The notes: generated by a model not told the origin, from the letters alone. A DNA stretch of 64,000 nucleotides from Sphingosinicellaceae bacterium (GCA_019285715.1 CP079108.1:682001-746000), one strand, 5' to 3'. Positions 1 through 9,672 are shown, numbered from the stretch's first letter. Program-made: numbers and translations.

Positions 1-3000
1 GCGGGCGGCGTCTGCCGACCGGGCGCCCGCGGTCGACGACGGCAGCGTCGCCAGCGCGCCGTGGAGGCGGGCGGCGTCATAGGGCATCGCCATCGACCGC
101 GCTGCGGTCAGCCCTTTGCGCCACATCGCCTCCGCCCGGCGGTGCTTGCCACCGAGCGCCGCAAGTTGCCCGCCGTGCAGCGCCGCGAGCGGGCGCGTGG
201 TGGGGAAGATCGCGGCATAGCGCTTGAGCAATTTCTGCGCGGCAAGAGCGTTCGCGCGGTTGGCAGCACTGCCGTCGTGCGCGAGCAGGCCGTTCATGAT
301 CTCGGCGAGCCCGGCGAAGGCATCGCCGCTCGCCATCTGCATCGGGGCGGCCTGCGCCTGCGCGAGCAGCCCGGCGGCGAGCGGCGCGACGTCGTCGATG
401 CGGCCCTGCCTGAGCAGCGCGACGCCGTGCAGGCAATCCGCGATCAGCACCGCCTGCACCTCGGCAATTCGCCCCGCCATGACGTGGCTGCGGTTGAAGC
501 GCGCCTCGGCCTCGTCAAGGTGGCCCTCGTACAGCGCGATGCGGCCCAGTGAGAGCTCGGACCAGTCGATGAACTTGTCGTCGGAACGCGCCACGCCGAG
601 CGCCCCCAGCGCCTCGAAGGTCGTCTTCATGCCGCGGAAATCGCTCGACCATTGCTGCGCGATGCCGATGTTGACGAGGGTCAGCCCCTGGTCGCGGGTG
701 CTCTGGTAGCGCGCGTCGAGACCCTGCGCCTCGCGCGCCAGCTGGTGGACCTCGGCCCAGCGTCCCAGAGACACGGCAAGGAACATCTTGCTGAACAGGA
801 TGCGGTAGAGGCCGCGGTAGTTCTGCTTGCGCTCGCAGTCCGCAAGGGCGCGGTTGCCGAGGAAGCGGGCGACGCCTTCGAGACGGCTCAGCCCGGCGAC
901 ATAGCCGAGCATGCCATAGGGCTCGGCCGAGATCGACAGGTCGCCGCTGGCCTCGGCGCTGCGGGCCGCGAACAACGCGCAGGCCACCGCCGGCAACGTG
1001 CCCTGCAGGTTGAAGAAGCAGTCGGACAGGCGCTGGGCAGCCTCGCAGCGCAGGCGGTTGCGGGCGCGGTGGCGGGTCGAGCGGCGGCGGCGCGCATAGA
1101 GTGTCGGCAGCGCGATCGTCAGGGTTAGGCCCGCCGCCTCGCGCGCCGCCATCAACGCCCAGCCGAGCTGGTGCTTCGGCTTGCCGCTCCACAATCCGTC
1201 GAGGCTGGCGATCGCCGGGGCGACCGCCTTGTGGTGGTCGGACAGCATGATGTGGGCGTTGGAGACGTCGAGATGGAGCTGGGCACGGCGCAACGGTTCG
1301 GCGACGGCGCGGTCGGTGTCGTCGGTGGCAATCGCCAGCGCGGTCTCGAAATGTCCGAGCGCGGCGGCATAGGCACCGGCGCGGTTGGCGTCGCTGCCAG
1401 CCCGGCGCAGGGGCCGCATCGCGCGCTCGGGGACGCCCGCCCTGATCCAGTGATACGCGATCTGGGCGCTGGCGGCGCGGACCACGACGGCGGGCTGGGC
1501 CTCCAGATACTCGACCGCCTTGCGGTGCAGGTCGGTGCGGGTGCGCTCGGGCAACGAGCCGTAGACGATCTCGCCGACCATCGCGTGGCCGAAGCGCCAG
1601 ACCGGGCGCTCGTCCTGCCAGTCGGCGACCAGCAGCCCCTCGTCGACGAGGCCCGCAAGCTCGCCGTCGAGGGCGTCGGCGGCGACCGGCACTCCAAGCG
1701 CGACCAGCATCGCCATGTCGAACTGTCCGCCGATGACGCTCGCCGCCTTGAGGATGCCGAGGCGACCGAACGGCTGCGCGCCGAGCCGAGCGGCGGCGGC
1801 ATCCTCGATCGTCTGGGGCAGGTCGAGTTCGAGCAGGCGCGCCTCGACGTCGCGCCACGCGCCCGGCGTTGCCAGACCCGCACCGACCAGCTCGGGGGGC
1901 AGGGCGCTCAACAGCTCGCGCGAGAACAACGGATTGCCCCGGGCGCGGGCTTGGACCCAGTCGACCAGCGGGTGGAGGTCGTCGATCGGACCGAGTAGCC
2001 CGGCGGCAAGCTCGGCGGTCCCGCGCCGATCGAGCGAGTCGATGGTGTAGCGCGCGATGCTGGCGGGCCCGTCGGCGGCAGCGAGCAATTGTGGCGGCGT
2101 CTTGAGCGGGGTGCGCCCGACGAGCACGACCCGGACGTTCGGGTGGGCGTCGAGGACGTCGGCGGCAAGCTGCGCGGAGGCATCGTCGAGCCAGTGCGCG
2201 TCGTCGATGACGACCAGCCGTCCGCCCGGAGCCAGCAACTCCGCGAGGACCGCGCTCTGCAGGCGGCGGGCGAGGCGGGGCCGCCCCTCCGGGTCGCCGA
2301 GCAGACGCTCGTCCGCCTTGCGCGCCGCGTCATGGCCGAACAGCGGGTCGAGCAGCGGTGCCAGCCCGCGGTCCTCGCCGACGGTTTCAAGCACCGATGC
2401 CTGCGCCTCGCCGACGCTGACATTGTGGCGGCGGGCCCAGTCACGGAGCAGCGACGCTGCCGGGTTACGCCACGCGAACAGGGGAGTGTGGCCGCTCAGC
2501 GGCCCGGCGCGGCAGACCAGCAGGGCATCCCCACGCCGCGCCGCGATGGTCGAGGCGTGCGCCGCCAGCCGCGATTTGCCGACCCCGACCTCGCCCTCCA
2601 GCATCAGCAGCCGCGCGCCGGTCGGGGCGTCGAGGAAGGCCTCGATATAGGCAACGTCGCGCTCGCGACCGGCCAGCGGCGTCGTGTCGGACAGGGCCGC
2701 GATTTCATGGCGGCGGCGGATGTTGCCGACCCCGAAGATCGCGACGCTGGCGTCGAAGCCCTTGAGTGCGTGGCCCTCGGGCGCGAAGAACTCGAACTGG
2801 TCTCCGCCCAGCCGGCGCGTCGCGGTGTCGACCAGAATCTCGTCGCGGCAGGCCTGCATGCAACGCGCCGCGAGGTTGGCGGCACCGCCGTAGATCGTTG
2901 TGTAGACCTCCGGATGCGCCCCGCCGATGCCGGCGCGGACCTTGCCCGTGGCGACCCCGATGGCGACATCGACGCCGCGGTCGCCGAGGTGCCGGCGCAG

Positions 3001-3939
3001 CTCGATGGCGGTGATCAGCGCGCGCGGCGCGGCGTCGGCGATCGGGGTCGGCGGCAGGCCGAAGGCAACGACCGCGGCGATGCCTTTCTCGTCGGCGTGG
3101 ACGCGGTCGAGCTGGCCGCCGTTGGCGATGGTCGCGGCCTGCACCAGCGCTACGCGGGTGTTGACGTGAGCGGGGGTAGCATCGGCAAGCTCCTCGGCGC
3201 GGAACAGGCGGACGAACAGGATCGACGCCGAGCGCAGTTCAGCCGCCCAGGCTGCGGCTCCGTTTTCGGCGACAATCGGCCTCGGGCCACTGAGGGCACG
3301 CGCTGTGATCCCCGTCCGCGCGCCAATCAATTCCCAGCTGCCGCCGCGAAGTTGCCGGCCCTCGAACAATCCCTCGAATTGCCCCCAGGCATCACGGTGC
3401 ACAGCCACCGCCCCGACCGCGGCGTGGGTCGTCGTCACCGCGGCATCGAGCAGTGCCGGGCCCCAGACGAACGGGCTCCAGTCGTCCAGATACCCGCCGA
3501 TCGGGGCAAGTGTCAGGGTGCCAGCGCCGATGCCGACGCGCGCCGACAGTCGGTCCTCGTGGCCGCCCGTGCGTCCGTCCTGCATCGCCTTCGCGATGTG
3601 CGCGGTCATCGCGAGCGCCGCGCGCCCGGCGCTTTCGGCTGCGGCTCCGTCCGCAAACTCGACTGGCCACAGCGCCTGCACCGAGTCCCCGACGACATCG
3701 AACACCGTGCCGCCCTCGGCCTCCACCAGCGTCGCGAAGGTTCCGAGCAGCCGGTCCATCAGCCCGGCCAGCCGGTCGGCGGCGCGCGGCCCGTGATCGG
3801 CCTCGAGCGCGACCGACAGCGCCGTCGAGCCCGAGACATCGACGACGAGCACGACCGCGTCGATGACCCGCGCCGCGCCGGGTGCGTCGCTGCCCGCGTC
3901 TTCGGAGGGATCGCTTGCCGAGGGGGACGCGCTCGGCAC
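1..3939 (-). CDS. Soluble adenylyl cyclase-like protein (tandem cyclase domains, NTPase, TPR-like repeats), 3' end outside window
   Basis: The minus-strand frame is open from a GTG at 3939 to base 1 (1313 codons, no stop), so the C-terminus is missing. Residues about 25-200 form a class III nucleotide cyclase homology domain: D34 in VVDVSG and D85 in VVGDS match the two metal aspartates, but the base-recognition Lys expected in the strand before GD is Asp (D81). Residues about 230-430 form a second, degenerate cyclase domain with the DEKG and FGLPP motifs seen in mammalian-type soluble adenylyl cyclase. An NTPase follows, with Walker A GEVGVGKS (449-456) and a Walker B VVIDDAHW near residue 575. 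The rest is Ala/Leu-rich helical repeat resembling TPRs. The start lies 5 bases after the stop of the flavoprotein gene, suggesting translational coupling. A large sensor or signalling ATPase is inferred; real cyclase activity is uncertain because of D81. Confidence 0.85.
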   Translation of the reverse strand, partial: MPSASPSASDPSEDAGSDAPGAARVIDAVVLVVDVSGSTALSVALEADHGPRAADRLAGLMDRLLGTFATLVEAEGGTVFDVVGDSVQALWPVEFADGAAAESAGRAALAMTAHIAKAMQDGRTGGHEDRLSARVGIGAGTLTLAPIGGYLDDWSPFVWGPALLDAAVTTTHAAVGAVAVHRDAWGQFEGLFEGRQLRGGSWELIGARTGITARALSGPRPIVAENGAAAWAAELRSASILFVRLFRAEELADATPAHVNTRVALVQAATIANGGQLDRVHADEKGIAAVVAFGLPPTPIADAAPRALITAIELRRHLGDRGVDVAIGVATGKVRAGIGGAHPEVYTTIYGGAANLAARCMQACRDEILVDTATRRLGGDQFEFFAPEGHALKGFDASVAIFGVGNIRRRHEIAALSDTTPLAGRERDVAYIEAFLDAPTGARLLMLEGEVGVGKSRLAAHASTIAARRGDALLVCRAGPLSGHTPLFAWRNPAASLLRDWARRHNVSVGEAQASVLETVGEDRGLAPLLDPLFGHDAARKADERLLGDPEGRPRLARRLQSAVLAELLAPGGRLVVIDDAHWLDDASAQLAADVLDAHPNVRVVLVGRTPLKTPPQLLAAADGPASIARYTIDSLDRRGTAELAAGLLGPIDDLHPLVDWVQARARGNPLFSRELLSALPPELVGAGLATPGAWRDVEARLLELDLPQTIEDAAAARLGAQPFGRLGILKAASVIGGQFDMAMLVALGVPVAADALDGELAGLVDEGLLVADWQDERPVWRFGHAMVGEIVYGSLPERTRTDLHRKAVEYLEAQPAVVVRAASAQIAYHWIRAGVPERAMRPLRRAGSDANRAGAYAAALGHFETALAIATDDTDRAVAEPLRRAQLHLDVSNAHIMLSDHHKAVAPAIASLDGLWSGKPKHQLGWALMAAREAAGLTLTIALPTLYARRRRSTRHRARNRLRCEAAQRLSDCFFNLQGTLPAVACALFAARSAEASGDLSISAEPYGMLGYVAGLSRLEGVARFLGNRALADCERKQNYRGLYRILFSKMFLAVSLGRWAEVHQLAREAQGLDARYQSTRDQGLTLVNIGIAQQWSSDFRGMKTTFEALGALGVARSDDKFIDWSELSLGRIALYEGHLDEAEARFNRSHVMAGRIAEVQAVLIADCLHGVALLRQGRIDDVAPLAAGLLAQAQAAPMQMASGDAFAGLAEIMNGLLAHDGSAANRANALAAQKLLKRYAAIFPTTRPLAALHGGQLAALGGKHRRAEAMWRKGLTAARSMAMPYDAARLHGALATLPSSTAGARSADAAR

Positions 3940-3944
3940 CGCGC

Positions 3945-6092
3945 TCAGCTCGCCAGCGGGACCAGTGTCCCCGCGACAGCCTGCGCGCAGCGGGCACCGC
4001 TGATCGCCGCACCCTCCGCGCAGCCGGAGTTGAGGCCGTTCAAGGTCCAGTCTCCCGCGAGAAACAGGTTGGCAAAGCCCGACTGGTTGGCGTCCATGCG
4101 GGTGAAGACGCTGTTTGCCGGCGACTGGACGTAGAGGTCCGACGGCGCGGTGTTGGCGCGGATGTACTGGCGCGTCAGCACGTCGCCGGGTGCGCCGGGC
4201 GCGGGGTCGTAGATCAGTTTCGGGTCGAGGCCGTAGTGGCTGGTCGGCGAAGTCGCGCGCGGCCAGAAGATCCGACTGCTGGTCGACAGCCAGGTGACGG
4301 CGGCGTCGTAAGCCTTCTGGTTGGCTGGCGCGCCGTCCTGCGGTCCTTGGATCTGCCCGCAGAAATAGGCGATGCTCAGCGGCCGCACCTCACCCTTCCA
4401 GGTCTCGCGCGACAGCAGGTGCGACATGTCCGACCACGCGCTGTACGGCTGGTCGGAGCCCGCCAGCGTGCGGTTCGAGCCCTTGCACCCCAGGTCGTCC
4501 ATCGTCCGCGTCATCCACAGCTGCATCGCGCAGGTCCGGGTCAGCGTCAGTGCGCCGAACATCGGCCCCCAGTTGGACTGCGGCAGCCGCGCCGGGAAGC
4601 TGGCGCAAACCTGCTTCAGCCCGCCGACCGAGATGCCGAGCACGACGAGGTCGAAGTCGGTGCCGAGCACGAGTCGTGCCGGAACGTCACCGGCACCGGG
4701 CAGGCCCATGTGGTCGGCCTCGAAATCGCGGTGCGCGGCCCGAAGCGCCTCGCCGTCCTTCAACTGGGGCCACAGCGGTTCGGCAGGCCAGCCCTCGAGC
4801 GGCATGTCGACCGGCCAGCCCGGGATCGGTACCTCGATCAGCGGCTGGTAAGGCGTCGCCGGATCGGCCAGCGCCACCTGCCGGACATAGTCGATCGAGG
4901 CGATCTGCGCGGTGTGCGGATCAGGGTTGAGCGCGGTGATGCGGCTGAAGAACTCGAAACTCACGCCGCGTTTCTTCAGCGCGAGGTAAAGCGGCGCGAT
5001 CACGACGTCGCCCATCGCGCCGCGCATCTTCCAGAAGAAGTGCCCCTTGTAGCCCAGCACCAGCAGCAGGAACGAGTGCAGCGCCGTGCCGGCGGCGAAC
5101 GTGCGCTTACTGGTGTCGCCGCCGTCGCCGAAGCCGAACACGTAATCGTAGGACGACTGGATCGGCGCCCAGTCGATGAGCTGCTTGGCGCGGGTCTCGG
5201 GGTCGCCCCACTCCGGGAAGGCCTTCGCCACTGCCAATGCGTTCTGGTACAGCCAGTCACTGAACTCGTAGATGTCGATCGAGTTGTAGCCCTTGAGGAT
5301 GACGTCATCGACGGCGACGCCGCGGATTATCGTCTGGACCAGGAACGCCGAAAGCAGGAAGCGCTCGACCGGCACCAGCGCGTTGGTCTTGGTGGTCATG
5401 TCGCGGATCGACTTGGCGTGCTCGTTGATCATCTTGATCATCTGGTGGAGGACGATCTCGGTGGTGACCTTGGCGACCTCGTCCTCGACCGCCTGCTCGA
5501 CGCTCTCGACGGTGCCGGTCAGGAACGCCTTGAAGTGCTGGAACGCGGTGCCGAGTGGCGTCTCGGGCGGGGTCGCCGGGCCAATCGCGGAATGGTGCAC
5601 GTTGTGCGAGCCGGGCGAATAGTGGATCAGCAGCGCGACGAGGCCGGTGATCATCTCCTCGACCGCAGGCTGCCTGAGGTCGTCGCCGGGAAGTTCGTTA
5701 TTCGCCGGCATGTTGACGAACCATAGGTCGTTCGGATTGTTCGGGTCGGAATTGTCGACCAGCGTGACCTCGTCCTCGGGGGTGAACGCGTCCCAGACGC
5801 CCTGGTTGGGGTGGCCATCGGGGCGGTCGAGCGCATCGTAGGCGCGGCGCAGCAGGTCGAACGCCTGGTAGTAGAAGCCCCCGAAGATGTGCAGGCCGTG
5901 CTCGTAGATGCGGTGGCCATAGCCCTCGCGCATGTCGTGGCCGCTGGCGCACTTGCCGCCGAGCCGCCAGCCCTGCTGATAGACCGTGATCTCGTACCTG
6001 TCGGCCCAGCCCGGCTGTTCGGTGATGTAGAATGCGGCCGACAGCGCGCCCACGCCGCCGCCGAGCACGGCGATCTTCTGCTTCGTCCCCAT
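3945..6092 (-). CDS. FAD/NAD(P)-dependent oxidoreductase, phytoene-desaturase/amine-oxidase-like
   Basis: This encodes 715 residues. The N-terminus carries the dinucleotide-binding GGGVGALSA motif (11-19), followed by a second conserved stretch with GWRLGGK near residue 41. The C-terminus has the FAD-closing motif FLAGDWT followed by an AAISGARCA helix, as in the amine oxidase/phytoene desaturase superfamily. It is longer than typical desaturases (about 500 residues) because of a helical insert around residues 130-330. No signal peptide is visible, so it is probably cytoplasmic or peripheral to the membrane. The gene is immediately upstream of the cyclase-like gene (5-base gap), so the two are probably one operon. 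The substrate cannot be deduced. Confidence 0.85.
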   Translation of the reverse strand: MGTKQKIAVLGGGVGALSAAFYITEQPGWADRYEITVYQQGWRLGGKCASGHDMREGYGHRIYEHGLHIFGGFYYQAFDLLRRAYDALDRPDGHPNQGVWDAFTPEDEVTLVDNSDPNNPNDLWFVNMPANNELPGDDLRQPAVEEMITGLVALLIHYSPGSHNVHHSAIGPATPPETPLGTAFQHFKAFLTGTVESVEQAVEDEVAKVTTEIVLHQMIKMINEHAKSIRDMTTKTNALVPVERFLLSAFLVQTIIRGVAVDDVILKGYNSIDIYEFSDWLYQNALAVAKAFPEWGDPETRAKQLIDWAPIQSSYDYVFGFGDGGDTSKRTFAAGTALHSFLLLVLGYKGHFFWKMRGAMGDVVIAPLYLALKKRGVSFEFFSRITALNPDPHTAQIASIDYVRQVALADPATPYQPLIEVPIPGWPVDMPLEGWPAEPLWPQLKDGEALRAAHRDFEADHMGLPGAGDVPARLVLGTDFDLVVLGISVGGLKQVCASFPARLPQSNWGPMFGALTLTRTCAMQLWMTRTMDDLGCKGSNRTLAGSDQPYSAWSDMSHLLSRETWKGEVRPLSIAYFCGQIQGPQDGAPANQKAYDAAVTWLSTSSRIFWPRATSPTSHYGLDPKLIYDPAPGAPGDVLTRQYIRANTAPSDLYVQSPANSVFTRMDANQSGFANLFLAGDWTLNGLNSGCAEGAAISGARCAQAVAGTLVPLAS

Positions 6093-6193
6093 GGTGCCCG
6101 CCTTGTTGGCCCGCGTTAATACGGAACCTTATCGACTTTTCAGTCGCAAAACGAGAACTGTTGCAGCGGGCAGTCGGGCGAGTTCCGACGGGC

Positions 6194-6219
6194 AGCCCGG
6201 GGCGCAGGCGCCCCGGGCT
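6194..6219 (-). terminator. Hairpin downstream of the 6227-8731 receptor gene
   Basis: A perfect 11-bp GC-rich stem (6194-6204 pairing with 6209-6219) with a 4-base CAGG loop lies just after the receptor's stop codon. No T-run follows, so intrinsic termination is plausible rather than certain. Confidence 0.6.
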
Positions 6220-6226
6220 CGCGTTC

Positions 6227-8731
6227 TCAATACTTGACGGTCAGCTGCAGCTTCACCGTGCGGGGCAGCGTGCCGTAGCCGGTCTGGTCGGCGCCGATGC
6301 CGCTCGGGGTGCCGGTGCCGCTGCCGGTCAGCGGCGCGTCACCACCACCGGTGAAGTAAAAGTGGTCGGTCAGGTTCTTGGCGATCAGCGCAAGCTCCCA
6401 GCGGCCATCGTCGCGACCGACCCGGACGCTGGTGTCGAGCACCGCATAGCTGTGCACGCCGGTCGCCGGGTTGCCGAAGCTGGAGGCGGTGTAGTTGTCG
6501 CTGTAGCGCCCGTCGACGTTGATGCCGAACTTGAGCGTCGCCGACACCGGCCGCTCGTAGGAGAAGCCGAGCGTGCCGGTCCACTCCGGGGCAACCGCGG
6601 TCGGCTGGCCGCTGAGCGACTGGAACGGCGCGTTCGACGGCCCGACCAGGGTGCAGCCGGCGCTCGGCAGCTGGCCCGAATAGCAGGGCGCGAGGAAGTC
6701 CTTATAGCGGGCGCGGTTGTAGTTGACGGTGCCGTGGATCGACAGGCCCTCGATCGACTGCGGCGCGTATTCGGCCTCGATCTCGACACCCTTGGTCCGC
6801 GCGGTACCGGCGTTGTAGGTCTGATAGGCGAAGATCTGCGAGTTGAAATAGTCGACCTGCAGGTTGCTGTACTTGTAGGTGTAGATGCCGACGTTCAGGC
6901 GCAGCTGGTTGTCCAGCAGGGTCGTCTTGACGCCGCCCTCGAACCCGGCGCCCTTTTCAGGACGGAAGGTAAGGTCGCCGACCGGGTTCGGCGACTGCGC
7001 CGAGTTGATCGCGCTGTTGGAGAAGCCGCCCGACTTGTACGCCGTCTTGTACGCACCGTAGATAAGCACGTCGCGGACCGGCTTGTAGCTGATCGTCGCT
7101 TCGGGCGACCAGTTGTTGAAGACCTGCTTCGCCGCAAGGATGCCGCTCGGGGCACTCTCCGGGGTGAAGATCGAGGCGATCGCCGGGTTCACGTACGGCT
7201 GGAAGAAGGCGCTGTCCTTGGTCTCGTGGATATAGCGGACGCCGGCGGTGGCCTCGACCTTGGGCAGGATTTTCCACGACACCTGGCCGAACCCCGACAG
7301 GGTTTCACCATTGGTGTACGACTGCTTGGAGTAGGCGACGTAGCGGTTCGCCGGAGTGGCGGCCGAATTCTCGACGCCGGCGAACATCACCGCCTGGAAG
7401 AAGTCGCGGCGCGTGTTCTGGTAGTAACCGCCGACCATCAGGTTGATCGGTGAATCGAAGTCGGTCTGGGCGCGGAATTCCTCGCTGAAGGCGTGAAAGC
7501 TGGAGTTCTCCGTCGCCCACACTGCGCCCGACAGGAAGTCGCAGTCGCAGGCGAAACGGTTGTCGTTGTGGTTGTAGTTGGTGATCGACGTCAGAGTGAC
7601 ATTGTCGAGCTTGTAGTTGATCGTACCGGTGCCCTGGTACGACTTGTAGGTGTTGTACAGCGCGCCGTCCTTCTTGGCGTACGGATAGACGGCAGCGATG
7701 TCGACCGGCAAGTTGTTCTGGTGGATGACGAAATGGTTTTCGCAGGTGTAGTTCGGGGCGATCGCCGTCTTGCCGCCCGGGCAGTTGACGGCAACGTAGT
7801 TCCAGCCGTTGCCGTCGACGTGATTATAGTCGACTGACCCCTTCAGGGTGACGCTCAACCGGTCGGTCGGGTCCCACTTCAAGGTGACGCGGCCGATCAG
7901 TTCCTTCTCCTGCGGCTCGTCCTTGGTCGCGGGCAGGCCGGTGTGAGCGTTCAAGCTGCCGGTGGCGACGTCGAAGGTGCTGTACGGCGTGTCGATCGCC
8001 TCGTTCTTGTAGTAGCCGCCGAACATGTTGGAGGCGCGCACCGCAACGCGGATGCCGAGCGTGTCGGTCAGCGGGGTCGACACGATCGCCTCGCCGCTCA
8101 GTTGCTGGGAGCCGAACTCATAGCCGACGCGGCCGATGTATTCGGCCTTGTCGCCGGGGTCGGCGGTGGTCAGCGAAACGACGCCGGCGGTGGCGTTCTT
8201 GCCGAAGAACAACGCCTGCGGGCCCTTCAGGATTTCGACGCGCGCCAGGTCGAAGAAGCCTTCGTTGATGACGCGACCCTGGCCGTAATAGACGCCGTCG
8301 ACGACGATCGCGACCGACTGCTCGACGCCGATCGAGGTTGCCGACGAGCCGATGCCGCGCAGCGTGAGCTGGGCGCCGGCACCGTTCGAGGCGCGTCCGA
8401 CGGTGAACTGCGGAGTCGAAGCGGCGATCTTCTCGAGGCTGGTCAGGTCCTTCGCCTGGATCTGGGCGGCGCTGATCGCGGTGACGGAAACCGGAATGTC
8501 CTGCGCGCTCTCGACCTTGCGGCGTGCGGTGACGACGATGTCCTCGAGACCGCCGGCCTGCGCGGTGACGACCGAACTCCGGGCCGGGGCGGTCGGCGTG
8601 CCGGCTGGAACCGAGCCCGGATCGTTGGTCGCCGGCAGGGTCTGGGCCGCCACCGGGGCAACGGCGAGCGCGGTCGCGAAAAGCGCGACGCCGGTCATCA
8701 GCTGCGCACGACGTGAAAAACTCTGGCGCAT
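6227..8731 (-). CDS. TonB-dependent outer membrane receptor
   Basis: This is an 834-residue outer-membrane receptor for energised uptake of a large or hydrophobic ligand. The precursor has a signal peptide (about residues 1-30, cleavage near AQ|TLPA). A TonB-box/plug start EDIVVTARRK follows, then plug motifs such as RGIGSSAT and the FGKNATAGVV segment, and a long beta-barrel ending in an aromatic residue (VKY). The ATG at 8731 is preferred over an in-frame TTG at 8737 because GGGGAG (8738-8743) sits 6 bases upstream of the ATG and directly abuts the TTG. It precedes the Rieske gene cluster, with a TetR gene between, so it probably imports that cluster's substrate; it lacks the features of classic siderophore receptors that would name a ligand. 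Confidence 0.92.
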   Translation of the reverse strand: MRQSFSRRAQLMTGVALFATALAVAPVAAQTLPATNDPGSVPAGTPTAPARSSVVTAQAGGLEDIVVTARRKVESAQDIPVSVTAISAAQIQAKDLTSLEKIAASTPQFTVGRASNGAGAQLTLRGIGSSATSIGVEQSVAIVVDGVYYGQGRVINEGFFDLARVEILKGPQALFFGKNATAGVVSLTTADPGDKAEYIGRVGYEFGSQQLSGEAIVSTPLTDTLGIRVAVRASNMFGGYYKNEAIDTPYSTFDVATGSLNAHTGLPATKDEPQEKELIGRVTLKWDPTDRLSVTLKGSVDYNHVDGNGWNYVAVNCPGGKTAIAPNYTCENHFVIHQNNLPVDIAAVYPYAKKDGALYNTYKSYQGTGTINYKLDNVTLTSITNYNHNDNRFACDCDFLSGAVWATENSSFHAFSEEFRAQTDFDSPINLMVGGYYQNTRRDFFQAVMFAGVENSAATPANRYVAYSKQSYTNGETLSGFGQVSWKILPKVEATAGVRYIHETKDSAFFQPYVNPAIASIFTPESAPSGILAAKQVFNNWSPEATISYKPVRDVLIYGAYKTAYKSGGFSNSAINSAQSPNPVGDLTFRPEKGAGFEGGVKTTLLDNQLRLNVGIYTYKYSNLQVDYFNSQIFAYQTYNAGTARTKGVEIEAEYAPQSIEGLSIHGTVNYNRARYKDFLAPCYSGQLPSAGCTLVGPSNAPFQSLSGQPTAVAPEWTGTLGFSYERPVSATLKFGINVDGRYSDNYTASSFGNPATGVHSYAVLDTSVRVGRDDGRWELALIAKNLTDHFYFTGGGDAPLTGSGTGTPSGIGADQTGYGTLPRTVKLQLTVKY

Positions 8732-8895
8732 GGCCAACTCCCCAAGGACTTTATTATGAACAGCGATGTAGGTGGAGCGGTCGGGTGCCGCTCTTGCTTG
8801 ACGTACGGAACGCTATGAGATTCTGCGCACCCCAGCAAGATTGATTTTGATAGGGGTCGGGAACGAGGGAGCGGCCCTGCTCCTGGCGTAGGCGG

Positions 8896-9576
8896 TCAGG
8901 CTTGGCCCGTCACCAGGCGGCGCGCGGCCTCCGTCGACAGTCGCGCTGCGGCTCGTCGGGGCCGGACGACGCGCTCCCCGACGACAGCATCGCCGGGGGC
9001 TTGCCAGATCGCCAGCAGCGCGAGTTCGAGAGCGCGGCGGACGGCGACCCGGCGCTCCGTGGCGGGAGCGGGCAGGGGCTGCAGGAAGAGCCAGTCCTCG
9101 ACCAGTTGCGCGAGATCGCGAGCCGCGGCGAAGTTCGGCTGCTGGGCGACACCCGGCAGGTCGAAGATGGTGTCGACCAGGCGCGCCTTCTCGATTTCGA
9201 TCTCCTCGACCGACTGCGCGATGGCGTCGTGGAGTGCGGGGACAGTGCGCGCCGCCACGGTAAGCTCCATGCGGGCCGTGCGAAACCGGTCGAGCCGGGC
9301 ATCGCCGATCAACGACACCGCGAAGATGATCGCGCTGGTTCCGGCCGGGCGATCGGCGATCGCATCGACATGGCTCTGCCACATCGCGCGGCCGATATAG
9401 CCCGCGAGCGCCAGTGTCAGCGCCTCCAGCGAGGCGAAATAATAGCGCAGGCAGCCGCGCGTCACGCCGGCTTTCTCGGTCACCCGGGTCAGTGTCAGGG
9501 CGTGGAAACCCGACTCGTTGAGGCAGTCGATGCCCGCCTCAAGGATCGCGCGGCGCGTCCTGTCGCGTTTCTTCAC
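8896..9576 (-). CDS. TetR/AcrR-family transcriptional regulator
   Basis: This encodes 226 residues. The N-terminal helix-turn-helix spans about residues 10-50 (ILEAGIDCLNESG, then LTRVTEKAGVTRGCLRYYF), and a helical ligand-binding domain follows. A GTG start at 9576 is chosen because GGAAGG lies 6 bases upstream; a TTG at 9606 would add ten residues without a convincing ribosome site. It is transcribed divergently from the Rieske/SnoaL/Rieske operon at 9683, and a perfect 16-bp palindrome lies in the shared region. It likely represses that operon, and perhaps the receptor downstream of it, with a pathway compound as inducer (inference). Confidence 0.88.
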   Translation of the reverse strand: MKKRDRTRRAILEAGIDCLNESGFHALTLTRVTEKAGVTRGCLRYYFASLEALTLALAGYIGRAMWQSHVDAIADRPAGTSAIIFAVSLIGDARLDRFRTARMELTVAARTVPALHDAIAQSVEEIEIEKARLVDTIFDLPGVAQQPNFAAARDLAQLVEDWLFLQPLPAPATERRVAVRRALELALLAIWQAPGDAVVGERVVRPRRAAARLSTEAARRLVTGQA

Positions 9577-9594
9577 TGGACCCCTTCCACGAAA

Positions 9595-9623
9595 TTGACA
9601 CGGCAAGCAGAAAGCGGAATAGT
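9595..9623 (+). promoter_or_regulatory. Sigma70-like promoter of the first Rieske operon
   Basis: TTGACA (9595-9600) and AATAGT (9618-9623) are separated by 17 bases, upstream of the Rieske start at 9683. The match and the position fit a housekeeping-type promoter, with transcription predicted near 9630. Confidence 0.5.
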
Positions 9624-9656
9624 CATCAGCGAATAAAAAGCTCAGGTCAACTATGG

Positions 9657-9672
9657 CCGGGCGATCGCCCGG
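9657..9672. promoter_or_regulatory. 16-bp perfect palindrome, candidate TetR operator
   Basis: CCGGGCGATCGCCCGG is a perfect palindrome downstream of the predicted transcription start, and its last two bases are the first bases of the GGGGAG ribosome site of the Rieske gene at 9683. Position and symmetry suit repressor binding by the divergently encoded TetR protein. It could equally form an mRNA hairpin that masks the ribosome site. Confidence 0.45.

Noticed and set aside
515-1858. A 447-codon minus-strand frame within the left-edge gene
   Set aside because: It is a different frame of the same strand as the cyclase-like gene. Its Arg-rich translation has no motif, whereas the frame from 3939 continues to the edge with repeat-like sequence.
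2089-4134. A 681-codon plus-strand open frame opposite the cyclase-like gene
   Set aside because: The residue composition is antisense-like and it overlaps the well-supported minus-strand cyclase/NTPase frame, which carries Walker and cyclase motifs.
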